Assembly (NCBI RefSeq): GCF_000826545.1
Contig: NZ_CDME01000002.1
Location: 2,241,187-2,305,186 of the forward strand
From: Kibdelosporangium sp. MJ126-NF4
GTDB lineage: Bacteria; Actinomycetota; Actinomycetes; Mycobacteriales; Pseudonocardiaceae
DNA: 64,000 nucleotides
Reading direction: 5' to 3'
Made by a program: the position numbers and the translations under genes. Shown here piece by piece: positions 29,280 through 38,595 of this stretch. A model generated the notes under the pieces. The model was not told where the DNA came from, did no database searches, and worked only from the letters and a program-made list of their open reading frames with translations. How positions within the stretch are numbered: position 1 is the stretch's first letter; every line of letters begins with the position of its first letter.

Positions 29280-32200
29280 ACGACGAGACGCAGTGGCGGG
29301 CGTGGCTGGTCGAACGGCTCGCCGCCGTGTCGAACGGCCCAGTCACCGACGGGGACATGGATCGGCCGCTGCGGGACTTCGGGGTGTCGTCCCGGGACGC
29401 CGTGGCGCTCGCGGCTCAGGCGGGTGAGCTACTCGGCCGGGAACTGCCCAGCACGTTGGTGTGGACCGCGCCGACCATCGGCGAACTGGCCAAGGTGCTC
29501 GCAGCGGGCCCCGCGTCTCTCGACGCGCCGAGTACCCCCGCCATGTCCACAGCGGACAGCGAGCACGTCGCGGTGGTCGGCGTTGCCTGCCGGTTCCCCG
29601 GATCATCCACACCGGAGGAGTTCTGGGAGTTGCTGACCGGCGGCCGGGACGCGATCGGCGAGGTTCCCCCGGGACGCTGGGAGCACTTCGTGCCTGACGT
29701 CGCCGACCACGACCTGCCGAGGCAGGGCGGATTCCTCGATGACGTCGCCGGATTCGACGCCGAGTTCTTCGGGATCAGCCCCGGCGAGGCCGAGCTGATG
29801 GACCCGCAGCAGCGACTGCTGCTCGAGGTGACGTGGGAGGCGCTGGCCTACGCCGGAATCCCCGCGGAGTCCCTGCGCGGCACCGACTGCGGGGTGTTCG
29901 TCGGCCTGTCCTCGACCGAGTACGCCCAGTTGACCATGACCGACCTGGGCCGCATCGACACCTGGTCGGGCACGGGTGCGGCGGCATCGGTGGTGGCGAA
30001 CCGGGTGTCCTACGCGCTGGGAACGCACGGCCCGAGCGTCACCCTCGACACCGCGTGCTCATCGTCGCTGGTCGCGGTCCACCACGCGGTGCGCGCGCTG
30101 GCCGACGGGGACGCCTCGACCGCTGTGGTCGGTGGGGTCAACTTGCTGCTGTCCCCGGCTATCACCACGAACTTCCAGCGGGCGGGACTGCTCGCCGCCG
30201 ACGGGCGGTGCAAACCGTTCGACGCCTCGGCCGACGGCATCGTGCGTGGCGAGGGCTGCGGTGTCGTGGTGCTCAAGCGGCTGGCGGACGCCCGCCGCGA
30301 CGGGGACCGCGTCCTCGCGGTGATCAGGGGCAGCGCGGTCAACTCGGACGGCAGGTCCAACGGTCTGATGGCGCCGAATCCCGTTGCTCAGCAACGACTC
30401 CTGTCGCGTGCCTACGCGCGCGCCGGGGTGCGGGCACGCTCGGTGGACTACGTCGAGGCGCACGGAACCGGGACTTTTCTCGGCGACCCGATCGAAACCA
30501 GCGCACTGGTCGCGGTGCTTGGCGAAGGGCGTCCGGAGCGGCGTCCGCTGCTGGTCGGCTCGGTGAAGTCCAACCTCGGTCACCTTGAGGGCGCTGCCGG
30601 GATCGCCGGGCTGATCAAGGTGGTGCTGAGCCTGTGGCACTCGCGGATCCCGCCGAGCTTGAACTTCGCGACGCCCAACCCGCACATCGACTTCGACGCG
30701 GGGCCGTTGAGGGTGGTCACCGAAACCACCGAGTGGCCGCGCTATCCCGGAGTCGCACGAGCCGGGGTGTCGTCGTTCGGCTTCGGTGGCACCAACGCGC
30801 ATGTCGTGCTGGAGGAGTTCACCGGCGCGGCGGACACAGATTTCCCGGCACAGGGCCCGGAGATCGTCACCGTGTCCGGCAACTCCACGACACGGCTGCG
30901 TGCTCGTGCGCGGGCGGTGGCCGACTGGCTCGACGAAGACAGCGAACTTGCCACCATTGCCGCCGCGTTGGCGCACGCCGAAAGCGGCGGGCCGGTACGC
31001 GCCGCGGTGCCCGCACGTGATCTCGGCCAGTTGCGCGAGCGGCTGCGGCTGCTCGCCGACGGACGGCCGCACCGGTCGGTGTTCACTGCGACATCCACTG
31101 GGACAGCAGCGGATACCGGCCGCGACCCGGTGTTCGTGTTCTCCGGGTACGGCTCGCAGTGGCCCGGTATGGCGCGCCGGGCGCTGGCCGAGGAACCGGC
31201 GTTCGGCGCGGCCGTCGCCGAACTGGACGGCGTGTTCCGCGATGTCGCCGGTGTCGAGTTGTCCCGGCTGCTGGCCGACAACGAGGCGGCCGGGCCGCTG
31301 TCGGGGCAGCAACTCGCCCTGTTCGGCATGCAGGTCGCGTTGACCGGACTGTGGCGCGCCAACGGGGTACGCCCCGCGGCGGTCCTCGGTCACTCGATGG
31401 GAGAGGTGGCCGCGGCCGTCGCGGCCGGGGCGCTGGAACCGGCCGACGGGCTGCGCGTGATGGTGCACCGGACAGCAGCACTCGACGCGCTCCAGACCCA
31501 GGGCGGCGGGGCAATGGCCGTCGTGGAACTCTCCCCCGCCGAACTGGACAAGCTCACCTGGCGCTTCGACGGTGTCGCCGATGTCACTGTCTCGGTGTAC
31601 GCATCGCCGACGCAATGCACGGTCAGCGGTCCAGCCGAGCAGGTGTCCGCGCTGGTGGCGCACGTGGCGGACAGCGGCAAGCTGGCCAAGATCGTGCCGA
31701 CCGGCGTCGCAGGCCACTCCACCGCGGTCGACCCGCTCCTCAACCGGCTCACAGCGGCACTGGCCGGTCTCCGCCCGACGCCGGACGCGATCCCGACCGA
31801 GTGCTATTCCAGCGTGCTGGACGATCCCCGGCAGCGACCGGCGTTCGACGCCGGTTACTGGGCAGCGAACCTGCGGCGGCCGGTGCGCTTCACCCAGGCA
31901 CTGGCCGCCGCGATGGCCGACGGGCACCGCCTGTTCGTGGAGGTCTCGCCGCATCCGGTGACCGCTGCCGCGGCCGAGCAGACCGCTGCCGGGCTGGGCA
32001 TCACCGACCTCACGGTGATCCCGACGCTGCGCCGCGATCCCGACGACGACGGCGACGGGTTTGCCGCCGCGCTGGCCGAATTGAGCACGCGCGGCAGACC
32101 TGGGACGTTGCGTGGCCGCTACCCGCACCGGATGGTGATCGACCTGCCACCACCGGTGTGGGAACACCGGCCGTACTGGGCCGACTCGCCGTCGCCAGCG

Positions 32201-35200
32201 CCGCCGGGAAGGACCGGGCACTCGTTGCTCGGCGAGCGGGTCGACGTGCCGGGGACCGATCTGCACGTGTGGCGGGCCGAGGTCGGCTTGGCCGCGCACC
32301 CGTGGCTGGCCGAGCACACCGTGCACGGCGTGCCGATCCTGCCCGGCGGCGTGTTGCTCGAACTGATGCTGGCGGCAGCCGCGGACTCTTCATCCACTAT
32401 GGACAAATTGGAACTCGGGGACGTGGTTCTGCACCGGCTCCTGCCCCTCACCGAGCACGTCGAGGTGTCGGTGTCCGCGGCGCCTTCCCGCACGGGTGAC
32501 CTCGAACTGTCGGTATCCGCCCGCTCCGGCGTGGAGTGGGTGCGCTACGCCTCCGCGAGGACCTGCGCGACGACCGACGAGGCGCCAACCGGTTCATCCT
32601 CCGTGCAGGTGCTGGCCGAGGTGGCGCACCCCGCTGGCGTGGAACGTCATGGCTTCACACTGCATCCGGCACTGGCCGAGGAGTGCGTGCGCGCGGTGGC
32701 GTCGCAAGTGGACGACCCGGGTGACCGGGTGTGGCTCGCGACCGGATTCACCCGGGTGCGCGTCACCGGAGATCCTCGGCGCGCCGCCACGGTTGCCGGA
32801 TCGCTGGACTTCCGGACGGGCACGGCCAGACTGCTCGACCCGGATGGCGTGCTGCTGGCCGAATGGGACGGGATCACACTGACCGCCACCGCGCGGGAGG
32901 ACGTGCCGTTCCTCCCGGAGCAGCTGGCGTACCACTCGGAATGGGTGCCGAGGCACCTGCCGACCGACGACGATTCGTCCACACTGGACTGGATCGTGCT
33001 GTACGCCGACGGCGTGGACGCCACCCCGCTGACCGCCCGCCTGGCCGAACTCGGCCACCGTGCCGTCGCCGTGCCGTTGGCGAGGCGGCACGGACTCGGC
33101 GCGATCATCACCGATCCGGCCACGGTCGGTGGCGTGGTCGTGGTGCCGACCACCCCGGCCTCACCCACCGAACTCGACGCCGCACGGGACCTGACGCTCG
33201 CCGTCGCGGACGTCGTCGGCGAGCTGACCAGGCTTGGCGACACACCGCCCCGGCTGTGGCTGGTCAGCAGGGAAGCAGCCGTGGTGCGGCCGGGCGACAC
33301 CGGTCACCCGGGCGTCGCCGCGCTGCGCGGCTTGGTCCGTGTGCTGGCTTACGAACATCCCGAGCTGCGGGCGACGCTGGTCGATGTCGACGGCGGACAC
33401 GACGAGGCAGCCGCGGTCACGGTGCGCGAACTGGTGGCAGACCAGCCGGAGGACGAGGTGGCCTGGCGTGACGGCCGCCGGTTCGCCCACACCCTGGCCC
33501 GCGCAGACCTGTCGACACAGCACCAACCGGCTCCGGTCGTGCGCGACGGCGCGTATCTGATCACCGGCGGGCTCGGCGGGCTCGGCATCGCGGCGGCCCA
33601 GTGGTTGGCCGGGGAAGGTGCGACACGGATCGTGCTGTCCGCGCGTCGTGGACCGTCCGCGTCGGCGAATGCCGTGATCGAGGACATCCGCGCGTCCGGC
33701 GTCGGAGTCGAGGTGGTGACCGGGGACATCGCCGAGCCCGGCATCGCCGAACAGATGGTGCGCGCGGCCAGCCGCGACAGCATCCCGATCCGGGGCGTGC
33801 TGCACGCGGCCGGGGTGCTCGCCGACGGCGCGGTGCTCGCGTTGACGGCCGACGACGTGGTTTCGGCGTGGCAGGCCAAGACCACGGGCGCGTTGCGGCT
33901 GCACGAGGCATGCGCCGGACTCCGGCTGGACTGGTGGCTGGCCTACTCCTCAGCCGCGGCCCTGTTCGGCTCGCCCGGCCAGGCCGCGTACGCCACGGCG
34001 AACGCCTGGCTGGACGCGTTCACCGCGTGGCGGCGCGGCCAAGGACTGCCCGCCGCCACGATCCAGTGGGGAGCGTGGGCCGAGATCGGCGGTGCGGTGG
34101 GCAGGAACAACCCGATTCTCGAACCGATGCCGCCGCACGAGGGCATCGCCGCGCTGGCCGCTGTCCTCGCCACCGGGCGCGGGCAGACCGCGATCACCAG
34201 ACTGGACACCGACACCGTGCTGGAGTTGTTCCCCCGCCTGGCCGATCGGCCGTTCTTCCATGTACTGGCCGAATCCCGGCACGCGAGCGTCGGCGCCGCG
34301 CGGGGTGGCGAGGCGTCGGCGGAGATCGACGCCGTCCGCGCGCTCGCGGCCGAGGATCCGGACCTGGCCCGTGCGGCGGTGCGGAACCACATCGCCGCGG
34401 TGATCGCCGAGATGATGTGGCTGGACACCGAACTGCTCGACCCGCACGTCCCGCTCACCTCACTCGGGCTCGACTCGCTGATGGCGATGCGCGCCCGCGG
34501 CGCCGTCGAACGGGACTTCGGCCTCACCCTGCCGCTCTCGTTGCTGCTGCGCGGGGCGAGCGTCGCCGACGTGGCCGATCACCTGGTCGACGGGCTGCGC
34601 ACGACAGGAACCGCGCTGCCGTCCCCCGACCGGGCCACGAGCCAACCGGGCCGCGGCGGGCTGGGCACCAGGGACTTCACCGAACGGTGGGTGGCCAGAA
34701 CGCTGCGCCAGGTCCTCGACGTGGACGCGGACATCGACGTGCACACACCGCTCGGCGAAGTCGGCATGGACGACTCCGCGGCCCGCCGACTCCTCGCCGC
34801 CGTCTCGACCGAACTCGGCAGAACCGCCCCGGTCACCACGCGCGAGTTGCTCGCCGCGCCGACCATCGCCGGAATGGCCGACGTCCTGCGCGCCGACCTG
34901 GACGGCACCGACGACGGGCCGATGCGTCTGCTCGGCGGCGGGACGCACACCGAACCTCCGCTGTACCTGTTCCACGCCGCGGGCAGCCCCACGGCGGTGT
35001 ACCGGCCGCTGGTCGGCCTGCTGCCCACGGACCTGACCTGCTACGGCATGGAACGCCTCGACCAGGTGGACACAGTGGAAACCAAGGCCGCGCGCTACGT
35101 CGAGATGATCAGGCAGCGGCAGCCCGAAGGCCCCTACCGGCTCGGTGGCTGGTCGTTCGGCGGGATGCTCGCGTTCGAAACCGCACGACAGCTCACTTCG

Positions 35201-35809
35201 GCGGGCGCGGAGATCGAACTGCTGTTCCTGATCGACACGATCATCCCGTTGCCCGATGCCGAGTCGGCTCCGGACGTCGCACTGCGTGCCCGGCTGCGCC
35301 GCTTCGTCGAGTACATCGAGCAGACCTATGAGGTGGATCTCGGGTTGCCGGAGGGTGAGCTGATGGCCCTGCCGGAACGGCAACGCAACGAACTGGTCAT
35401 GCGCATGCTGTCCGAACGGGTCGCCGGAATGGGTGCCGCGGTGCTCGAACACCAGCAGACGTCCTATGTGGACGCCCGGATCTCCGAGCAGTACACACCG
35501 AGCCACTACCCCGGGCCGGTTCTGCTGTTCCGGGCGAAGGATCCGCACCCGCTGACCACCACGCTGGATCCGCGCTACCTGCGAACCGACGACGCCCTCG
35601 GCTGGACCGAGTTCTGCCCGGACCTGGACGTCGTCAAGGTGCCGGGCGACCACATCACGGTGATCGATCCGCCGCACGTCGCGGTCGTCGCCGACCGGAT
35701 CTCAGGCGAGCTCTCCGGAGTTCGGCAGCGTTCCACTCCGACGTTCGAGGCAGTGACATTCAAGGCAGCGCCATTCGACGAGGTGACGTTCGAGGAAGTG
35801 AGGAAGTAG
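29276..35809 (+). CDS. Type I polyketide synthase: ACP-KS-AT-DH-KR-ACP-(ACP-like)-TE
   Basis: This 2177-residue synthase contains, in order, these domains. An N-terminal ACP has its attachment Ser39 in FGVSSRDAV. The KS (about 100-520) has Cys261 in DTACSSS, His396 in EAHGTGT and His436. The AT (about 615-920) has Ser707 in GHSMGE and AGHS at the specificity site. The DH (about 975-1215) has His1014 in HTVHGVPILP. The KR (about 1420-1640) has GGLGGLG and Tyr1572. An ACP carries Ser1734 in GLDSL. A second ACP-like domain has GMDDS in place of GxDS. The TE has Ser1960 in GWSFGG and PGDH. The N-terminal ACP closely resembles that of Pks13, which FadD32 loads, and a FAAL gene is two genes downstream. 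The DH second motif reads HPALAEE..R instead of HPALxDAxxQ/H, so dehydration may be lost. The start at 29276 overlaps the MFS stop. Confidence 0.95.
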   Translation: MNDETQWRAWLVERLAAVSNGPVTDGDMDRPLRDFGVSSRDAVALAAQAGELLGRELPSTLVWTAPTIGELAKVLAAGPASLDAPSTPAMSTADSEHVAVVGVACRFPGSSTPEEFWELLTGGRDAIGEVPPGRWEHFVPDVADHDLPRQGGFLDDVAGFDAEFFGISPGEAELMDPQQRLLLEVTWEALAYAGIPAESLRGTDCGVFVGLSSTEYAQLTMTDLGRIDTWSGTGAAASVVANRVSYALGTHGPSVTLDTACSSSLVAVHHAVRALADGDASTAVVGGVNLLLSPAITTNFQRAGLLAADGRCKPFDASADGIVRGEGCGVVVLKRLADARRDGDRVLAVIRGSAVNSDGRSNGLMAPNPVAQQRLLSRAYARAGVRARSVDYVEAHGTGTFLGDPIETSALVAVLGEGRPERRPLLVGSVKSNLGHLEGAAGIAGLIKVVLSLWHSRIPPSLNFATPNPHIDFDAGPLRVVTETTEWPRYPGVARAGVSSFGFGGTNAHVVLEEFTGAADTDFPAQGPEIVTVSGNSTTRLRARARAVADWLDEDSELATIAAALAHAESGGPVRAAVPARDLGQLRERLRLLADGRPHRSVFTATSTGTAADTGRDPVFVFSGYGSQWPGMARRALAEEPAFGAAVAELDGVFRDVAGVELSRLLADNEAAGPLSGQQLALFGMQVALTGLWRANGVRPAAVLGHSMGEVAAAVAAGALEPADGLRVMVHRTAALDALQTQGGGAMAVVELSPAELDKLTWRFDGVADVTVSVYASPTQCTVSGPAEQVSALVAHVADSGKLAKIVPTGVAGHSTAVDPLLNRLTAALAGLRPTPDAIPTECYSSVLDDPRQRPAFDAGYWAANLRRPVRFTQALAAAMADGHRLFVEVSPHPVTAAAAEQTAAGLGITDLTVIPTLRRDPDDDGDGFAAALAELSTRGRPGTLRGRYPHRMVIDLPPPVWEHRPYWADSPSPAPPGRTGHSLLGERVDVPGTDLHVWRAEVGLAAHPWLAEHTVHGVPILPGGVLLELMLAAAADSSSTMDKLELGDVVLHRLLPLTEHVEVSVSAAPSRTGDLELSVSARSGVEWVRYASARTCATTDEAPTGSSSVQVLAEVAHPAGVERHGFTLHPALAEECVRAVASQVDDPGDRVWLATGFTRVRVTGDPRRAATVAGSLDFRTGTARLLDPDGVLLAEWDGITLTATAREDVPFLPEQLAYHSEWVPRHLPTDDDSSTLDWIVLYADGVDATPLTARLAELGHRAVAVPLARRHGLGAIITDPATVGGVVVVPTTPASPTELDAARDLTLAVADVVGELTRLGDTPPRLWLVSREAAVVRPGDTGHPGVAALRGLVRVLAYEHPELRATLVDVDGGHDEAAAVTVRELVADQPEDEVAWRDGRRFAHTLARADLSTQHQPAPVVRDGAYLITGGLGGLGIAAAQWLAGEGATRIVLSARRGPSASANAVIEDIRASGVGVEVVTGDIAEPGIAEQMVRAASRDSIPIRGVLHAAGVLADGAVLALTADDVVSAWQAKTTGALRLHEACAGLRLDWWLAYSSAAALFGSPGQAAYATANAWLDAFTAWRRGQGLPAATIQWGAWAEIGGAVGRNNPILEPMPPHEGIAALAAVLATGRGQTAITRLDTDTVLELFPRLADRPFFHVLAESRHASVGAARGGEASAEIDAVRALAAEDPDLARAAVRNHIAAVIAEMMWLDTELLDPHVPLTSLGLDSLMAMRARGAVERDFGLTLPLSLLLRGASVADVADHLVDGLRTTGTALPSPDRATSQPGRGGLGTRDFTERWVARTLRQVLDVDADIDVHTPLGEVGMDDSAARRLLAAVSTELGRTAPVTTRELLAAPTIAGMADVLRADLDGTDDGPMRLLGGGTHTEPPLYLFHAAGSPTAVYRPLVGLLPTDLTCYGMERLDQVDTVETKAARYVEMIRQRQPEGPYRLGGWSFGGMLAFETARQLTSAGAEIELLFLIDTIIPLPDAESAPDVALRARLRRFVEYIEQTYEVDLGLPEGELMALPERQRNELVMRMLSERVAGMGAAVLEHQQTSYVDARISEQYTPSHYPGPVLLFRAKDPHPLTTTLDPRYLRTDDALGWTEFCPDLDVVKVPGDHITVIDPPHVAVVADRISGELSGVRQRSTPTFEAVTFKAAPFDEVTFEEVRK

Positions 35810-36817
35810 ATGAGGCAAGCACGACAACGTCGTCGTTTCTCGGTGACCGCGCTCGCCGCCGGAATGCTGGCCGCGGTCGTCCTCCCGAGTGCCGGGTACG
35901 GCACGGCCGCGGCGGCCCCGGTCGCCGTCGCGGACGACGGAGCCAGAGTGATCGGGGAGATCCAGGTCGACGAGCGCACCATCGACCTGAAGATCCAGAC
36001 ACCGGCGCTGCCCGGAACGGGCATGGTCAGACTGCTCGTGCCGAGCGGCTGGTCGAAGTCCGCCACCAGGACATGGCCGGTGCTGTACTTGTTACACGGT
36101 TGCTGCGAGGTCAAGGAATACAAGTCCTGGACGGAGTTCACCGACGTCGAGCAGTTCACCGCGGACAAGCAGGCGATCATCGTCATGCCGAGCGGCGGCG
36201 CGATCGGCATGTACAGCAAGTGGTGGAACTACGGGTTCAGCGACAAACCGGACTGGCCGACCTTCCACACCACCGAGGTCCGGCAGATCCTGGAGCGCGG
36301 CTACAAGGCAGGCACCCGGCGTTCGATCGCCGGACTGTCCATGGGCGGGTACGGCGCCATGGAGTACGCAAGCCGCTTCCCCGGCATGTTCGGCGCGGCG
36401 GCGGCGTACAGCGGCGCGATCAACGTCCTGATGCCGCCCATTCCAGAAGTCACCCAGTTGAACATGATCGCCCAGGGATTCTTCGTCTGGGGAATCCTGT
36501 GGGGTGACCCGTGGTCGCAGCGGGCACGGTGGATGGACCACAACCCGTTCGACAAGGTGGACAAGCTCAGGGGAACGCAGCTGTACGTGTCGTCGGGCGA
36601 CGGCAACCCGGGCCCGCTCGAGAACGGCCCGCCGGGCGCTGGGGCGCTGCTCGAAGGCGCTGCCCTCGGCAATTCCAAGTCCTTCACCGACAAGCTGCGT
36701 GCCAACGGCATTCCGGTCACCGCGGACTACTACGGCCCAGGCACGCACTCCTGGCCGTACTGGGAACGCGCGTTGAAACAGTCCTGGCCCGTCCTCGCCT
36801 CCGGAATGGGAATCTGA
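35810..36817 (+). CDS. Secreted antigen-85/esterase-D-type acyltransferase or esterase
   Basis: The 335-residue protein starts immediately after the PKS stop. A signal peptide (about 1-35, ending TAAAA-PVA) precedes an alpha/beta-hydrolase of the putative esterase family that includes mycolyltransferase Ag85. It has LLHGCC for the oxyanion region, nucleophile Ser177 in GLSMGGYGAM and catalytic His313 in THSWPYW. In mycolate producers Ag85 moves mycolic acid between trehalose molecules or onto arabinogalactan outside the cell. Here the neighbours are a Pks13-like synthase and a FAAL, so this enzyme probably transfers or hydrolyses the PKS product after export. The Trp and Tyr-rich WWNYGFSDKPDWP segment may line an acyl site. 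Confidence 0.9.
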   Translation: MRQARQRRRFSVTALAAGMLAAVVLPSAGYGTAAAAPVAVADDGARVIGEIQVDERTIDLKIQTPALPGTGMVRLLVPSGWSKSATRTWPVLYLLHGCCEVKEYKSWTEFTDVEQFTADKQAIIVMPSGGAIGMYSKWWNYGFSDKPDWPTFHTTEVRQILERGYKAGTRRSIAGLSMGGYGAMEYASRFPGMFGAAAAYSGAINVLMPPIPEVTQLNMIAQGFFVWGILWGDPWSQRARWMDHNPFDKVDKLRGTQLYVSSGDGNPGPLENGPPGAGALLEGAALGNSKSFTDKLRANGIPVTADYYGPGTHSWPYWERALKQSWPVLASGMGI

Positions 36818-36818
36818 C

Positions 36819-38591
36819 ATGACCGACATCGATTCCGTGAACACTGGCAGCGAAAGTCTCCCGGCCGCGCTGGCGCACTGGGCCGAGACACAGGGTGACG
36901 CGCGGGCGATCACCTTCGTCGACTACTCCGCCGATCCCGCCGGTGTGTCCACGTCGCTGACCTGGCACGAACTCGACACCAAGGTCACCGCGGTCGCGGC
37001 CTGGTGCCAGCGGCACGCCAACCGGGGCGACCGGGCGGCCGTGCTGGTCGAGCAGTCGATCGAATACGTGGTCGCGTTCCTCGCCGTTCTGCGTGCCGGG
37101 CTGGTGGCGGTCCCGGTGTTCGAGCCGTCCCTGCTGCCGGGACACCTGTCACGGTTGGCGGCCGTGCTCACCGACTGCGATCCGACGCTGGTACTCACCA
37201 CCGGAGGGCAGGCCGATCCGGTTGACGACTTCCTCGTCAACCATGATCTCGTCGGTCCCCGGGTGGTCGTGGTCGACGCGGTGCCGCCGACGACCGGGGC
37301 GCAGTTCGAGCCAGTGCCGCTGGAACCGGGCGATCTGGCCTACCTGCAGTACACCTCGGGGTCCACGCGCACCCCGGCGGGCGTGATGATCACACACGGG
37401 AACGTGGCCGCGGCCGCCGCCCAAACCGTGCGGGTCTACGAGGGCACACCGGGCAGCGCGGTGGTGAGCTGGCTGCCGCTGTTCCACGACATGGGGCTGG
37501 TCGTCGGTCTCGCCGCGCCACTGATGGGCGGGCTGTCGTCGACGTTGATGGACCCGATCGCGTTCCTCACCCGCCCGGTGCGGTGGCTGGAGCTGATGGC
37601 GGACGCGGGCGGCCCCGCGATCACCGTCGCGCCCAACTTCGCCTACGGCTACACGGCCGCGCGAACCACCGACGAGGACAAGGCCGGGCTGCGGTTGGAC
37701 AACGTGGCCACGTTCGGCGACGGCAGCGAGCCGATCATTCCCTCCATTGTGGACTCGTTCTACCGGCGGTTTGCCGACAGCGGCGCGAAACCGACCATGT
37801 TCCGCCAGGGCTACGGCCTGGCCGAGGCGGTACTGCTGGTGTCGTCGTCCCCGGCAGGGGAACCGCCGACGCTGCGGACGTTCGACCGCGTCGGCCTGAC
37901 CGCGGGCCATGCCGTCGAAGCGGCGCCCGGCTCGGCGTCGGCCTCCACGCTGGTGTCCGCCGGTCAGCCGGTGGACCAGCGGCTGCTCGTGGTCGCCCCG
38001 GCGACCCACACGGTGCTGCCGGACGGGCGCGTCGGCGAGATCTGGACCAGTGGTCCCAACGTCTGCGTGGGGTACTGGGGCAAGAGCGAAGCCGAGTCGT
38101 CGGCCGTGTTCCGGGCCGTGCCCCACGACGCTGACGGAACGCCGGTGGAGCCGTATCCGGATTGTCAGGGCTGGCTGCGCACCGGTGACCTCGGCGTCCT
38201 GCTGGATGGCGACCTGTTCGTCACCGGGCGGCTCAAGGACCTGATCATCGTGGACGGCCGCAATCACTACCCGCAGGACATCGAGTTCACTGTGGAGAAC
38301 GCGCACCCCGCGATCCGGCGCCACGCCGTCGCGGCGTTCTCGGTATCCGGCGATGACGGCGAGTACGCCGTGGTCGTCGCCGAGCGGGCACGTCGGGTCA
38401 GCGCGGAGGACCTGGACCGCGAGGAGGTGACCGCCGCGGTCGTCGCTGCCGTGTCCGGCGAGCACGGGCTGGCCGTGCGGGACGTGGTGGTGATCGAACC
38501 GGGCGAACTGCCACGGACATCGAGCGGCAAGGTCCGGCGAGCCGCGTGCCGAACCAGCTACATCGACGGCACCTTGGACTCGGACGGCTGA
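36819..38591 (+). CDS. Fatty acyl-AMP ligase (FadD32-like FAAL)
   Basis: This 590-residue adenylating enzyme has YTSGSTRTPAGV (P-loop), SWLPLFHDMGLV, YGLAEAVL and GWLRTGDLG, and ends near RTSSGKVRRAA with the catalytic Lys region. The FHDMGL block and the motif region after YGLAE are typical of FAALs rather than acyl-CoA ligases. FAALs make acyl-AMP and pass the acyl group to an ACP. It starts two bases after the esterase stop. The obvious acceptor is the N-terminal ACP of the PKS, as in the FadD32-Pks13 pair. The chain length preference cannot be read. Confidence 0.93.
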   Translation: MTDIDSVNTGSESLPAALAHWAETQGDARAITFVDYSADPAGVSTSLTWHELDTKVTAVAAWCQRHANRGDRAAVLVEQSIEYVVAFLAVLRAGLVAVPVFEPSLLPGHLSRLAAVLTDCDPTLVLTTGGQADPVDDFLVNHDLVGPRVVVVDAVPPTTGAQFEPVPLEPGDLAYLQYTSGSTRTPAGVMITHGNVAAAAAQTVRVYEGTPGSAVVSWLPLFHDMGLVVGLAAPLMGGLSSTLMDPIAFLTRPVRWLELMADAGGPAITVAPNFAYGYTAARTTDEDKAGLRLDNVATFGDGSEPIIPSIVDSFYRRFADSGAKPTMFRQGYGLAEAVLLVSSSPAGEPPTLRTFDRVGLTAGHAVEAAPGSASASTLVSAGQPVDQRLLVVAPATHTVLPDGRVGEIWTSGPNVCVGYWGKSEAESSAVFRAVPHDADGTPVEPYPDCQGWLRTGDLGVLLDGDLFVTGRLKDLIIVDGRNHYPQDIEFTVENAHPAIRRHAVAAFSVSGDDGEYAVVVAERARRVSAEDLDREEVTAAVVAAVSGEHGLAVRDVVVIEPGELPRTSSGKVRRAACRTSYIDGTLDSDG

Positions 38592-38595
38592 TCCC

